64,000 nucleotides of DNA from positions 4,236,457-4,300,456 of the forward strand of contig NZ_CP031848.1 of NCBI RefSeq assembly GCF_003441595.1. The letters are read 5' to 3'. The position numbers and the translations under genes were made by a program. This document shows positions 55,822-63,253 of the stretch, in pieces. Position 1 is the first letter of the stretch; each line of letters begins with the position of its first letter. A model generated the notes under the pieces. The model was not told the origin of the DNA. It saw only the letters and a program-made list of their open reading frames with translations, and did not search any database. This DNA comes from Marinobacter sp. Arc7-DN-1 (GTDB lineage: Bacteria > Pseudomonadota > Gammaproteobacteria > Pseudomonadales > Oleiphilaceae).

Positions 55822-58800
55822 TTAGTGAAAATCCCTGGAACCGACCGGAAGCGTTTTTATTAAATGAGTGAGGTCCGAAAGCCTCCCCGCCATCACATGA
55901 ACAATATCCCCCTCTCTTTCCAGAACCCCCTTAACATGCAACAACCGGGCGGTCAGTAGCGGTTTTCGCTGCCGCCGCGCCGTTTCCAGCCACACCACCA
56001 CGTTCACGTTGCCGGTTTCGTCTTCCAGAGTCACGAAGGTAACGCCGGAGGCGGAGCCGGGACGCTGGCGGCCGGTGACGAGGCCGGCCACCTGGACGGG
56101 GATGCCGGCTTTGGTGGTTTTCAGTTGTTCGGCACTGAGACAGAACCGGAGGTGGCCCTGTTCCCGGAGCAGGGCCAGGGGGTGGCGCTGGAGGGTCAGG
56201 CCCTGGCTGGAATAGTCGGCCAATACGTTCTGGCCTTCGGTGGGTTCCGGTAGCTGGTGGCAATATTCCGGTTGGCAGTCGACGGTGGTTTCTTCGGCGA
56301 ACAGTTCGGCGGGCTGTTCGTGGTCGAGTAGTTGCCAGTAAGCCTGGTGGCGGTTGGTGGTGAATGTGGGCATGGCGTTGGCGCCGGCCAGGAGCTCCAT
56401 GTCACGCTGGTTCAGTACGGCCAGGCGACGGAGTTCACTGGCGGAGCGGTAGCCGGCTGCCGGGCGGTTCTGGTGGATGCGTTCGGCACCGCTGGCGGAG
56501 AGCCCCTGGATGATTCTCAGGCCCAGGCGCAGGTGGTGTTCCTTGCCTTCCAGGGTGTGGTTCCACTGGCTGGCATTCACGTCTGGCGGGAGTACGGTAA
56601 CGTCGTGGCGCCGGGCGTCCTGGACCAGTTGCGAGGGGGAATAGAACCCCATGGGTTGGCTGTTCAGCAGGGCGCAGTAGAAGGCGGCCGGATGGTGGCG
56701 TTTGATCCAGGCGGAGGCGTACACCAGCAGGGCAAAGCTGGCGGCGTGGGATTCGGGGAAGCCGTAGCCGCCGAAGCCGCAGATTTGCTGGTAGAGCCGT
56801 TCGGCAAAGTCGGCGTCGTGACCGCGTTCGAGCATGCCGGTGACCAGTTTTTCCCGGAACGGGGTCAGGTCGCCGTGGGATTTCCAGGCGGCCATGGCCC
56901 GGCGGAGCTGGTCGGCTTCGCCGGCGGAGAAACCGGCGGCCACCATGGCCAGCTTGATGACCTGTTCCTGGAAAATGGGCACGCCCAGGGTGCGCTCCAG
57001 GACTTTTCGTACGGCATCGTTAGGATAGTCCACTGGCTCCAGGCCGTGTTTGCGGCGCAGGTAGGGGTGCACCATGTCGCCCTGGATGGGGCCGGGCCGC
57101 ACGATGGCCACCTCGATTACCAGATCGTACCAGGTTTCCGGTTTCAGGCGCGGGAGCATGTTGATCTGGGCCCGGGACTCCACCTGGAATACGCCGATAC
57201 TGTCGCCTTTCTGGAGCATGGCGTAGGTCGCCCGGTCTTCCGGGGGGATGTCCTGTATCCGGAATGGCTGACCCTTTTCGTCGCTGATCAGCTCCAGGGC
57301 CTTGCGTATGGCTGAAAGCATGCCAAGAGCCAGCACATCCACTTTCATCAGGCCCAGGCTTTCCAGGTCATCCTTGTCCCACTGGATAACGGTGCGGTCT
57401 GCCATGGCGGCGTTTTCGACCGGGACGAGTTCGGCCAGTGGGCCGGCGCTGATAACAAAACCGCCTACATGTTGGGACATATGGCGGGGAAAGCCGAGCA
57501 GGGTGTTTACCAGGGTGAAGAACTGGTCCGCCACCTGCGGATTGCGGGTGATTTTCTTGTCCAGAATCTGCTGGCGCCAGTTGGTGGCCTTGTCCCGCCA
57601 GTCGATGCCTTCCAGCAGTTGTTCTACCAGGGCGGGATCAAAACCGAGGGCTTTGCCAACATCACGAATAGCACTGCGAGGACGGTAACGGATCACTGTG
57701 GCGGCGAGGGCGGCCCGCTCCCGGCTGTAGCGCCGGTAGATGTACTGGATGACTTCTTCCCGGCGCTCGTGCTCAAAATCCACATCAATGTCGGGTGGTT
57801 CGTTACGGTCTTTGGAGATGAAGCGTTCGAACAGAAGTTCAACCCGGGTCGGGTTCACCTCGGTGATGCCCAGGCAGTAACAGACGGCGGAGTTGGCGGC
57901 GGAGCCCCGGCCCTGGCACAGGATATCCCGACTGCGGGCAAAGGCCACGATGTCGTGGATGGTGAGGAAGTAATGCTCGTACTTCATCTCCGAGATCAGG
58001 CCCAGTTCCTTGCGGATCAGGTTCTGGACCGGAAGTGGCGTACCTTCGGGGTAGCGCCGGCGCTCACCCTCGCGGGTCAGCCGTTTCAGGTAACTGGCGG
58101 GGGATTCCCCTTCCGGCACCAGGTCCGGCGGGTATTCGTAGCGCAGGCTGCCGGGCTCGAAGGTGCATTGCCGGGCGATGGCCAGGGTTTCGTTCAGCCA
58201 GGTTTCGGGAAACAGCCGCTGAAGAACGGGCAAGGGCCGAAGGTATCGTTCACCATTCTGGAACAGGCAGTGGCCGGCGTGTTCAAGATTGGTGTGGTTG
58301 CGCAAGGCTGTAAGCACATCCTGCAGGGGCTGACGCTCCCGGCTGTGCATATGCACTTCACCCACGGCGGCAACCGGGATGCGTATCTGCCCGGCCAGCC
58401 AGCGAATCCGCGCAAGCCGCTGTTCCTCGCCGGATTCCAGGGTGCGGGCGGCGGCAATCCAGAGCCGGGGATCAAACAGGCGGTTCAGCCATTCTCCGCA
58501 GGCCAGAGCCTGATCGGACTCTGCCTCGGCAGGTGAGGGTGGCAGCCACAGGCACAGGCAGTCGTCGAGAGGGTGGGTTTCAATGTCCCGGGCGAATAAC
58601 TGGTATTGGCCTTTTTCCGCCCGGCGGCGGCTGGTAGTGATCAGCTGACAGAGCTGGCCATAGCCTTTACGGGTCCGTGCCAGAAGGATAAAGCGGGGTG
58701 TGGTTGCGCCTTTGGGCGCATCGGAAAGCTCGAACCAACTGCCGGTAATCAGCTTGACCGGGCTTTCGGACAGTGCCGCCCAGGCCCGGGGAATGCCGGC

Positions 58801-58941
58801 CACGGAACAGGCATCGGTGATCGCCAGAGCCGCGTAGCCGAGCTCGTGCGCCCGTTCGGTCAGCTCGTGTGGGTGAGAGGCTCCGGTCAGGAAGGTGAAA
58901 TTGCTGAAGCAGAACAGTTCTGCATACTGACGTTCAGCCAT
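55822..58941 (-). CDS. dnaE2: error-prone DNA polymerase DnaE2/ImuC
   Basis: DnaE2 is the SOS-induced polymerase of the ImuA-ImuB-DnaE2 mutasome. The start at ATG 58941 gives 1039 residues beginning MAERQYAELFCFSNFTFLTGASHPHEL (PHP domain). The palm has PPDIDVDFEHERREEVIQYI, and the C-terminus has an OB-fold segment (VAGLVTGRQRPGSASGVTFV). The frame upstream to 59214 overlaps imuB and is not used. The ATG overlaps the imuB stop by one base. Confidence 0.95.
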   Translation of the reverse strand: MAERQYAELFCFSNFTFLTGASHPHELTERAHELGYAALAITDACSVAGIPRAWAALSESPVKLITGSWFELSDAPKGATTPRFILLARTRKGYGQLCQLITTSRRRAEKGQYQLFARDIETHPLDDCLCLWLPPSPAEAESDQALACGEWLNRLFDPRLWIAAARTLESGEEQRLARIRWLAGQIRIPVAAVGEVHMHSRERQPLQDVLTALRNHTNLEHAGHCLFQNGERYLRPLPVLQRLFPETWLNETLAIARQCTFEPGSLRYEYPPDLVPEGESPASYLKRLTREGERRRYPEGTPLPVQNLIRKELGLISEMKYEHYFLTIHDIVAFARSRDILCQGRGSAANSAVCYCLGITEVNPTRVELLFERFISKDRNEPPDIDVDFEHERREEVIQYIYRRYSRERAALAATVIRYRPRSAIRDVGKALGFDPALVEQLLEGIDWRDKATNWRQQILDKKITRNPQVADQFFTLVNTLLGFPRHMSQHVGGFVISAGPLAELVPVENAAMADRTVIQWDKDDLESLGLMKVDVLALGMLSAIRKALELISDEKGQPFRIQDIPPEDRATYAMLQKGDSIGVFQVESRAQINMLPRLKPETWYDLVIEVAIVRPGPIQGDMVHPYLRRKHGLEPVDYPNDAVRKVLERTLGVPIFQEQVIKLAMVAAGFSAGEADQLRRAMAAWKSHGDLTPFREKLVTGMLERGHDADFAERLYQQICGFGGYGFPESHAASFALLVYASAWIKRHHPAAFYCALLNSQPMGFYSPSQLVQDARRHDVTVLPPDVNASQWNHTLEGKEHHLRLGLRIIQGLSASGAERIHQNRPAAGYRSASELRRLAVLNQRDMELLAGANAMPTFTTNRHQAYWQLLDHEQPAELFAEETTVDCQPEYCHQLPEPTEGQNVLADYSSQGLTLQRHPLALLREQGHLRFCLSAEQLKTTKAGIPVQVAGLVTGRQRPGSASGVTFVTLEDETGNVNVVVWLETARRQRKPLLTARLLHVKGVLEREGDIVHVMAGRLSDLTHLIKTLPVGSRDFH

Positions 58942-60359
58942 CAGCCAAACCAGCCATGCACAAACCAGCCCTCCCGGGGATCCCGGAAAATCCAGGCCAA
59001 CTGGCCGTTGTTTAGTTGGGCAATGTAGTAATCCCGGTGTACCCGCTGGCCATCCCACCAGCCACCGCTGATCCGCTCCGGGCCGGCGAACCAGGCGGCC
59101 GGCGCTTCGGCAAGCGGTTGCGGGCCTTTCAACAGCCAGAGGGGGCGCCGTGGCAGCTTTCCGTCCGGCTTTAACCGGGCTCCGGGTTTGCGCAGTACTT
59201 CTGAAGCGGACCACGCCCGTTCGGGGCGATGATCGGCCTGGGGCGAGAGCTGTTTGAGCGCCTGTTCCCCAAGGCGCGCCTGCAAGCGGCTGATCAGGGT
59301 ATGCCAGGCTTCATTCAGATCCTGGGTTTCTCCCAGCAGGTCCTGCCCGGATGGCTTTTCCCGGGGCATGAAACGCTTCACCGATAGCATCAGCGAGATA
59401 ACCGGCGCCTGTAGCGAAAGCTGATCAAGTCGCAACCGGATCAGGTTCAGAAAGTTCCCGGCCCGGTGTTCCGGCCCGGAGGTTCGGATGTGTAAACGGG
59501 TAGGCTCCGAGTGCCGGTGTTTCAGAACCAGCCTCAGGCTGTCGGTATCCTGCTGGCGCCAGCAAAGGTCTTCCTCCAGTTCCGTGAGCATGCGCTGGAG
59601 CGGAAACAGCAGCCCCTGGGTGTGCTCGATCTCCCGCACAAAATCGGCCTGCTGCCGGAAAGAGTGGGGCGGTTGCCAGGGTGCTCGCGGATCCGGCCGT
59701 GTGCCCTGGATTTTCTGGATGTAAGCCAGCAGCTCAGGAGACAGGCGGCGTGCCAGCTCATTGGACGGTAAATCAAAGACCTCCCCCAGCGTGCTCAGTC
59801 CCAGGCGCTGCAGACGCGTGCAGGCTTTCTCATCGAATTCGGCAGCCAACAGGGGCATCTGGCTCAGGGTTCGCTGAATATGGTCCTTATCGGCTGTGCA
59901 TTCCCCCTTGCCCGCACGGGCAATCAGGCGGGCTGCCAGGGGCGTGTAGCCAATCCCGATCCAGGCATTCAACTGGCGCTCATTCAGCCCCTGTTCCACC
60001 GTTTGCCAAACGGTGGGCAGCCCGCCATACAGCTTCTGCAGGCTGCCGATCTCAGTCAGCAGGCCATCCGGCGGAACCAGCACAATATAGGCGGCGTAGC
60101 GATACAGCCAGCGGGCCTGATCTTCCAGGATTCTGACTTCCTGAGCCTCATCAGCGCGCACCATGCCCAGATCCGGCACCAGACCGATGGCGGTTTTCAG
60201 GCGCATGCCGCTACGTATGCCCTGGGCCCTGGCCTCGGGGCAGGCCTGGATCACCTTCTGGCCAGAGCCTTCCACAATCACCAGCGCGCCCTGGTCTTCA
60301 CGGGAGCGGCGAATATGGTCCAGCAACAGGTGTGGAAAATGCAAATACAGCCACAGCAT
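58941..60359 (-). CDS. imuB: Y-family polymerase-like mutasome protein ImuB
   Basis: ImuB resembles Y-family polymerases but lacks catalytic residues; it bridges the beta clamp, ImuA and DnaE2. The 472-residue sequence begins LWLYLHFPHLLLDHIRRSR, lacking the canonical YFAxVE acidic motif. It contains LPSNELARRLSPELL and a C-terminal tail with many Trp/Gly residues. It is 9 nt downstream of imuA. Confidence 0.93.
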   Translation of the reverse strand: MLWLYLHFPHLLLDHIRRSREDQGALVIVEGSGQKVIQACPEARAQGIRSGMRLKTAIGLVPDLGMVRADEAQEVRILEDQARWLYRYAAYIVLVPPDGLLTEIGSLQKLYGGLPTVWQTVEQGLNERQLNAWIGIGYTPLAARLIARAGKGECTADKDHIQRTLSQMPLLAAEFDEKACTRLQRLGLSTLGEVFDLPSNELARRLSPELLAYIQKIQGTRPDPRAPWQPPHSFRQQADFVREIEHTQGLLFPLQRMLTELEEDLCWRQQDTDSLRLVLKHRHSEPTRLHIRTSGPEHRAGNFLNLIRLRLDQLSLQAPVISLMLSVKRFMPREKPSGQDLLGETQDLNEAWHTLISRLQARLGEQALKQLSPQADHRPERAWSASEVLRKPGARLKPDGKLPRRPLWLLKGPQPLAEAPAAWFAGPERISGGWWDGQRVHRDYYIAQLNNGQLAWIFRDPREGWFVHGWFG

Positions 60360-60368
60360 GGAGAGCTA

Positions 60369-61058
60369 TTACCCGGTTGAATCCGACCAGGGCCCGCGAA
60401 TGGTCCGGGTAGTTTCACGAAACGAAAGGCCGGCCCGCTGGGCCATGGCCAGTGAACAGCGCTGCCCGGGCCAGCTTCCCCGGCGTTTCAGCACATTTAC
60501 CGTAAGATCCTGCTGCTCACCCGGCTCCAGCTCCAGGCGCAGTGCGGCCGGAGAATTCTGCCCGGCGTAACGCCGCTCCCGGAACAGCACGCACACATTG
60601 CTACCGGCTTCGGCAGCCAGTTGCAGGCGCCGGACCTCCCGGGAGGCCAGTTTTCCGGGCCAGGCCATCACCAGCCCCGTTACCGGTGAGCGGAGGCAGT
60701 TTTCCAGTGTCCACAGAAAGTCGCCCTCATCCTCAGCATGGATCAGAACCACCTGGTCCAGATTTACGCCTTCCCGGGCAAGGGCTGGCGCATAGGGGGT
60801 GTGTGGCGGATTCAGCCAGAACACGGTTTTACCTTCTCCACACACCCGCTGCATGAGTGGCAGCAGCAAATGCAGCTCACCAATACCCGGTGCATCCAGA
60901 AGGCATTCGCTCAGGGCGCCCCGGGGCCAGCCCAGGCCGCCAAGCTGGTTATCCAGAACCTGATACCCGGTTGGTTCCGCAGGTTGTGTGGTCTGGACGT
61001 GACGGCGCCCCTGCCAGACACGGGCATCCTGCATCAGCGTGTTCAGAAGCTCGCTCAT
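60369..61058 (-). CDS. imuA: mutasome accessory protein ImuA
   Basis: ImuA (RecA-like fold, weak Walker motifs) is required with ImuB for DnaE2-dependent mutagenesis. I chose ATG 61058 (MSELLNTLMQDARVW, 229 residues) over the upstream in-frame start, because a LexA box lies 19 nt away and fits expression control. GLGWPRGALSECLLDAPGIGELHLLLPLM is typical of the family. It leads the operon imuA-imuB-dnaE2. Confidence 0.94.
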   Translation of the reverse strand: MSELLNTLMQDARVWQGRRHVQTTQPAEPTGYQVLDNQLGGLGWPRGALSECLLDAPGIGELHLLLPLMQRVCGEGKTVFWLNPPHTPYAPALAREGVNLDQVVLIHAEDEGDFLWTLENCLRSPVTGLVMAWPGKLASREVRRLQLAAEAGSNVCVLFRERRYAGQNSPAALRLELEPGEQQDLTVNVLKRRGSWPGQRCSLAMAQRAGLSFRETTRTIRGPWSDSTG

Positions 61059-61077
61059 GATGAACATTCTCAATATA

Positions 61078-61093
61078 CTGTTTAAATATACAG
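61078..61093. promoter_or_regulatory. LexA (SOS) box of imuA
   Basis: CTG-TTTAAATATA-CAG is a full CTG-N10-CAG LexA site. It sits at the centre of a longer perfect dyad at 61071-61100, with arms CAATATACTG and CAGTATATTG. The box ends 19 nt before the imuA ATG. phhB begins on the other side, so LexA could also affect it. Confidence 0.9.
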
Positions 61094-61186
61094 TATATTG
61101 AGAGTGGCGGGATTTCAAGGGAAGGGTTGATAAAACGAACGGCCAGACCCACGCTTATAGTACAGCCATCAGCCATGGAGGTTGAG

Positions 61187-61534
61187 ATGAGTGACCTGAA
61201 AGAGCACAGCTGCGAAGCGTGCAGCCCGAACGCGCCCAAGGCTACCGGGGAAGAGAAGCAGCGCTTGCACAAAGACGTTCCGGACTGGGAAGTTCTGGAC
61301 ATTGATGGAGAAGAGCAGCTTCACAAGATCTTCAAACTCAAAAACTTTGTTAAGGCTCTGGAATTCACCAACAAGATCGGCGATCTCGCCGAAGCCGAGA
61401 ATCATCACCCCGTGATTGTTCTGGAATACGGAAAAGTCGCGGTAAGCTGGTGGAGCCACGAAATCGGCGGCCTGCACAAAAACGACTTCATCCTGGCGGC
61501 ACGAACCGATGCTGCCTTTAACGACCTGCAATAA
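61187..61534 (+). CDS. phhB: 4a-hydroxytetrahydrobiopterin dehydratase
   Basis: This pterin-4a-carbinolamine dehydratase recycles the pterin cofactor of phenylalanine hydroxylase. ATG 61187, preceded by GGAGGTTGAG, gives 115 residues. The core ENHHPVIVLEYGKVAVSWWS holds the active-site histidines. It is divergent from imuA with 128 nt between starts. Confidence 0.92.
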   Translation: MSDLKEHSCEACSPNAPKATGEEKQRLHKDVPDWEVLDIDGEEQLHKIFKLKNFVKALEFTNKIGDLAEAENHHPVIVLEYGKVAVSWWSHEIGGLHKNDFILAARTDAAFNDLQ

Positions 61535-61551
61535 CCCGGGCCGTAAGCCGT

Positions 61552-61827
61552 ATGATTGAAGGCCGTACCGACAGCCCACTGACCCTGAAACTGGGAAATG
61601 AAGAGCTGATCATTCGCCGCCGCTACGAAGTGATCAGCATCATCAACGACTTTTTCATCGCCATCTGGTTCCTCGTGGGCAGTATCCTGTTTCTGTTCCC
61701 CGAATATGAGAAGGCGGCTATCTGGCTGTTTATCGTTGGCAGTTTCCAGTTCCTGATTCGCCCGGCCATCCGTCTCATCAGTCACATCCACATACAGCGA
61801 ATTCCCGCCAGTAACTGGGAGAGTTAG
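61552..61827 (+). CDS. YrhK-like small membrane protein
   Basis: A 91-residue protein with LGNEELIIRRRYEVISIIND at the start and two hydrophobic segments (about residues 33-52 and 58-74). It resembles YrhK-domain proteins of unknown function. It starts 17 nt after phhB and converges on the integrase gene, overlapping its last 4 nt. Confidence 0.75.
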   Translation: MIEGRTDSPLTLKLGNEELIIRRRYEVISIINDFFIAIWFLVGSILFLFPEYEKAAIWLFIVGSFQFLIRPAIRLISHIHIQRIPASNWES

Positions 61828-62810
61828 AAACCCTCGTCAACAGGGCTGCGAACACCGAATCCACCTTTGCGAACGACGTGTGTGTAGATTTCCGTTGTGC
61901 GCACATCCGAGTGGCCAAGGAGCTTTTGTATGGTGCGCAGATCATAGCCGGCCTCCAGCAGATGTGTGGCAAAGCTGTGGCGAAAGGTATGACTCCCGGC
62001 GAGCTTGTGGATGCCAGCCGCCTGAATAGCGCGACGAATATGCTTTTGAACGGTTCGATCCAGCAAGTGATGCCGCCTGCGAATACCTGAGCGAGGATCC
62101 CGTGACGGCTCTGGGGCGGGAAAGATATATTGCCAGCCGGGCTCCTGACTGGCGTTCGGATACTTGCGCGCCAGGCCGGCTGGAAGATAAACAGAGCCAA
62201 ATCCCTTCAAGAGATCTGCCTGATGCTGGTGCAACGCGGAATCAATTTGCTGTTGCACCGGTGCGATAAGCCGATCCGGCAATAGCGTAATCCGATCTTT
62301 ACTGCCTTTGCCGCTTCGAACAATCAGTTGCTGCATATCAAAATCAACATCTTTAACCCGCAAGCGCAGAGCTTCGTTGATGCGTAAGCCGGAGCCATAG
62401 AGCAGCATGGCAACGAGCTTGTATTCACCTTCCAGATTGCGGATTACAGACTTGGCTTCTTCCGCACTGAATACCGTTGGAAGCTTTACCGGTTTTCTTG
62501 CACGCTCAAAGTTCAGTTCGTCCAGAGGCTGGCCCAAAAACTCCCGATACAAAAATACTAAGGCGTTCAATGCGACTCGTTGGGTAGAGACGCTGACGTT
62601 CACCTGTAAAACCAGGTGCGACAGGAATGCTTCGACTTCCGGAGAGCCCATATCCTGAGGATGTTGCAGGCCATGGAAGCGAATAAAGCGTTTGATCCAG
62701 AACAGGTAAGTTTTCTCTGTTTTGTACGCCATGCCTCGCAGGCGCAAAAAACTCCGAACCTTGTCCAGAAACCGGGTTGGTTGCGCCGGTATCGGGGTAG
62801 GGATATCCAT
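61824..62810 (-). CDS. intI: integron integrase (IntI family tyrosine recombinase)
   Basis: The 328-residue protein is a tyrosine recombinase with catalytic R143 (GSGLRINEALRLR), K168 (GKGSKD), H274 and R277 (HTFRHSFATHLL), H300 and Y309 (TTEIYTHV). Residues about 195-250 contain YLPAGLARKYPNA and RDPRSGIRRRHHLLD, the extra IntI-specific patch absent from XerC/D and phage integrases; it aligns well with class 1 IntI1. A LexA box precedes it, as in SOS-regulated integrons. It appears intact. Confidence 0.95.
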   Translation of the reverse strand: MDIPTPIPAQPTRFLDKVRSFLRLRGMAYKTEKTYLFWIKRFIRFHGLQHPQDMGSPEVEAFLSHLVLQVNVSVSTQRVALNALVFLYREFLGQPLDELNFERARKPVKLPTVFSAEEAKSVIRNLEGEYKLVAMLLYGSGLRINEALRLRVKDVDFDMQQLIVRSGKGSKDRITLLPDRLIAPVQQQIDSALHQHQADLLKGFGSVYLPAGLARKYPNASQEPGWQYIFPAPEPSRDPRSGIRRRHHLLDRTVQKHIRRAIQAAGIHKLAGSHTFRHSFATHLLEAGYDLRTIQKLLGHSDVRTTEIYTHVVRKGGFGVRSPVDEGF

Positions 62811-62829
62811 ATCCAGTTATCCTGAAGTG

Positions 62830-62845
62830 CTGTTTTTATATACAG
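62830..62845. promoter_or_regulatory. LexA (SOS) box of the integron integrase
   Basis: On the coding strand it reads CTGTATATAAAAACAG, a near-canonical LexA site. It ends 19 nt before the intI ATG, the same spacing as at imuA. SOS control of integron integrases by LexA is established for other integrons. Confidence 0.9.
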
Positions 62846-62849
62846 TATC

Positions 62850-62905
62850 TTGATTTGCGACGAAGTCAAGAGGCTGATATTTCGCGGAATTATACGAACG
62901 CGTTC
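62850..62905 (+). other. candidate attI region
   Basis: This stretch lies on the non-coding side of intI, where attI is expected. ATTATACGAACG (62889-62900) resembles the crossover (R-box) motif repeated at the candidate attC ends downstream (GTTATACG, GTTTTACGAACG). The left arm of a 19-bp inverted repeat (62888-62906) also lies here. No attI from this genus is known to me well enough to confirm. Confidence 0.45.
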
Positions 62906-62989
62906 GCAAAACTCCAAAACACCGAGTGTGAAAATAAGGTAACTATCTGATAGGGTTGGAAAGTTGGAACAGGATGGGTGGAGTTATAC
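62906..62989 (+). other. candidate attC site 1
   Basis: The 84-nt stretch begins GCAAAAC-TCC and ends GGA-GTTATAC, matching the attC pattern R''(xxxxAAC)-L''...L'-R'(GTTxxxx): the terminal 10-12 bases pair at about 9 of 12 positions. The interior has no ORF. It deviates from the RYYYAAC/GTTRRRY consensus, so this is a structural prediction. Confidence 0.5.
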
Positions 62990-63026
62990 GCCCATGACCA
63001 AGAGCGGGAGTGGCTCAGGAATGAGC

Positions 63027-63123
63027 GTATAACTCCGGCGGTAGCCATGGTAAATGGTTCTCAAGACTCTGTTTTTGAGAGAGAATCAGGCGTTTTCTTG
63101 AGAAATCTTGAGTGGAGTTTTAC
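63027..63123 (+). other. candidate attC site 2
   Basis: The 97-nt stretch begins GTATAAC-TCC and ends GGA-GTTTTAC (10 of 11 pairing including CGTATAACTCC with GGAGTTTTACG). Inside, TCTCAAGA (63059-63066) pairs with TCTTGAGA (63096-63103), giving the variable terminal structure typical of attC sites. Only 37 nt separate it from site 1, so the cassette between the two R' points would carry no ORF. Confidence 0.55.
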
Positions 63124-63160
63124 GAACGGGTGATATACGAACGGGTGATATACGAACGCG
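63121..63160 (+). repeat. 15-bp tandem repeat at the cassette-block end
   Basis: TACGAACGGGTGATA occurs twice in tandem (63121-63135, 63136-63150), followed by a partial third copy TACGAACG. The repeats carry the same TACGAACG core seen at the candidate attI and attC ends. Confidence 0.85.
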
Positions 63161-63171
63161 TTCGTATAATT
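63153..63171. repeat. right arm of a 19-bp inverted repeat flanking the cassette block
   Basis: CGAACGCGTTCGTATAATT is the exact reverse complement of 62888-62906. The two arms bracket both candidate attC sites. Within it, and one base on either side, TATACGAACGCGTTCGTATA is a perfect palindrome (63149-63168). Confidence 0.9.
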
Positions 63172-63185
63172 AGCTGTTGAACTAG

Positions 63186-63199
63186 CCGCGCAAGCGCGG
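63186..63199. other. small hairpin near the transposase 5' end, possible element terminus
   Basis: CCGCGC-AA-GCGCGG is a perfect 6-bp stem that follows GAAC and precedes the transposase by 54 nt. IS91-family elements end in short palindromes, so this may be the terIS-like edge; the family's insertion tetranucleotide is expected at the other end, so GAAC here is not proof. Confidence 0.3.
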
Positions 63200-63253
63200 G
63201 GAGCGCGCCTGAGATCTTTGTTGATCATCGATTACTGAGTAGGGTTTTCAAGG

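Noticed and set aside
63149..63168. loxP-like palindrome (TATACGAA ... TTCGTATA)
   Set aside because: The similarity to the Cre site is superficial; no Cre-like recombinase is present, and the motif is better explained as part of the integron sites.
62811..63253. Possible small cassette genes between intI and the transposase
   Set aside because: No frame has a credible start, ribosome-binding site and length; only short random frames occur, so the cassettes are called ORF-less.
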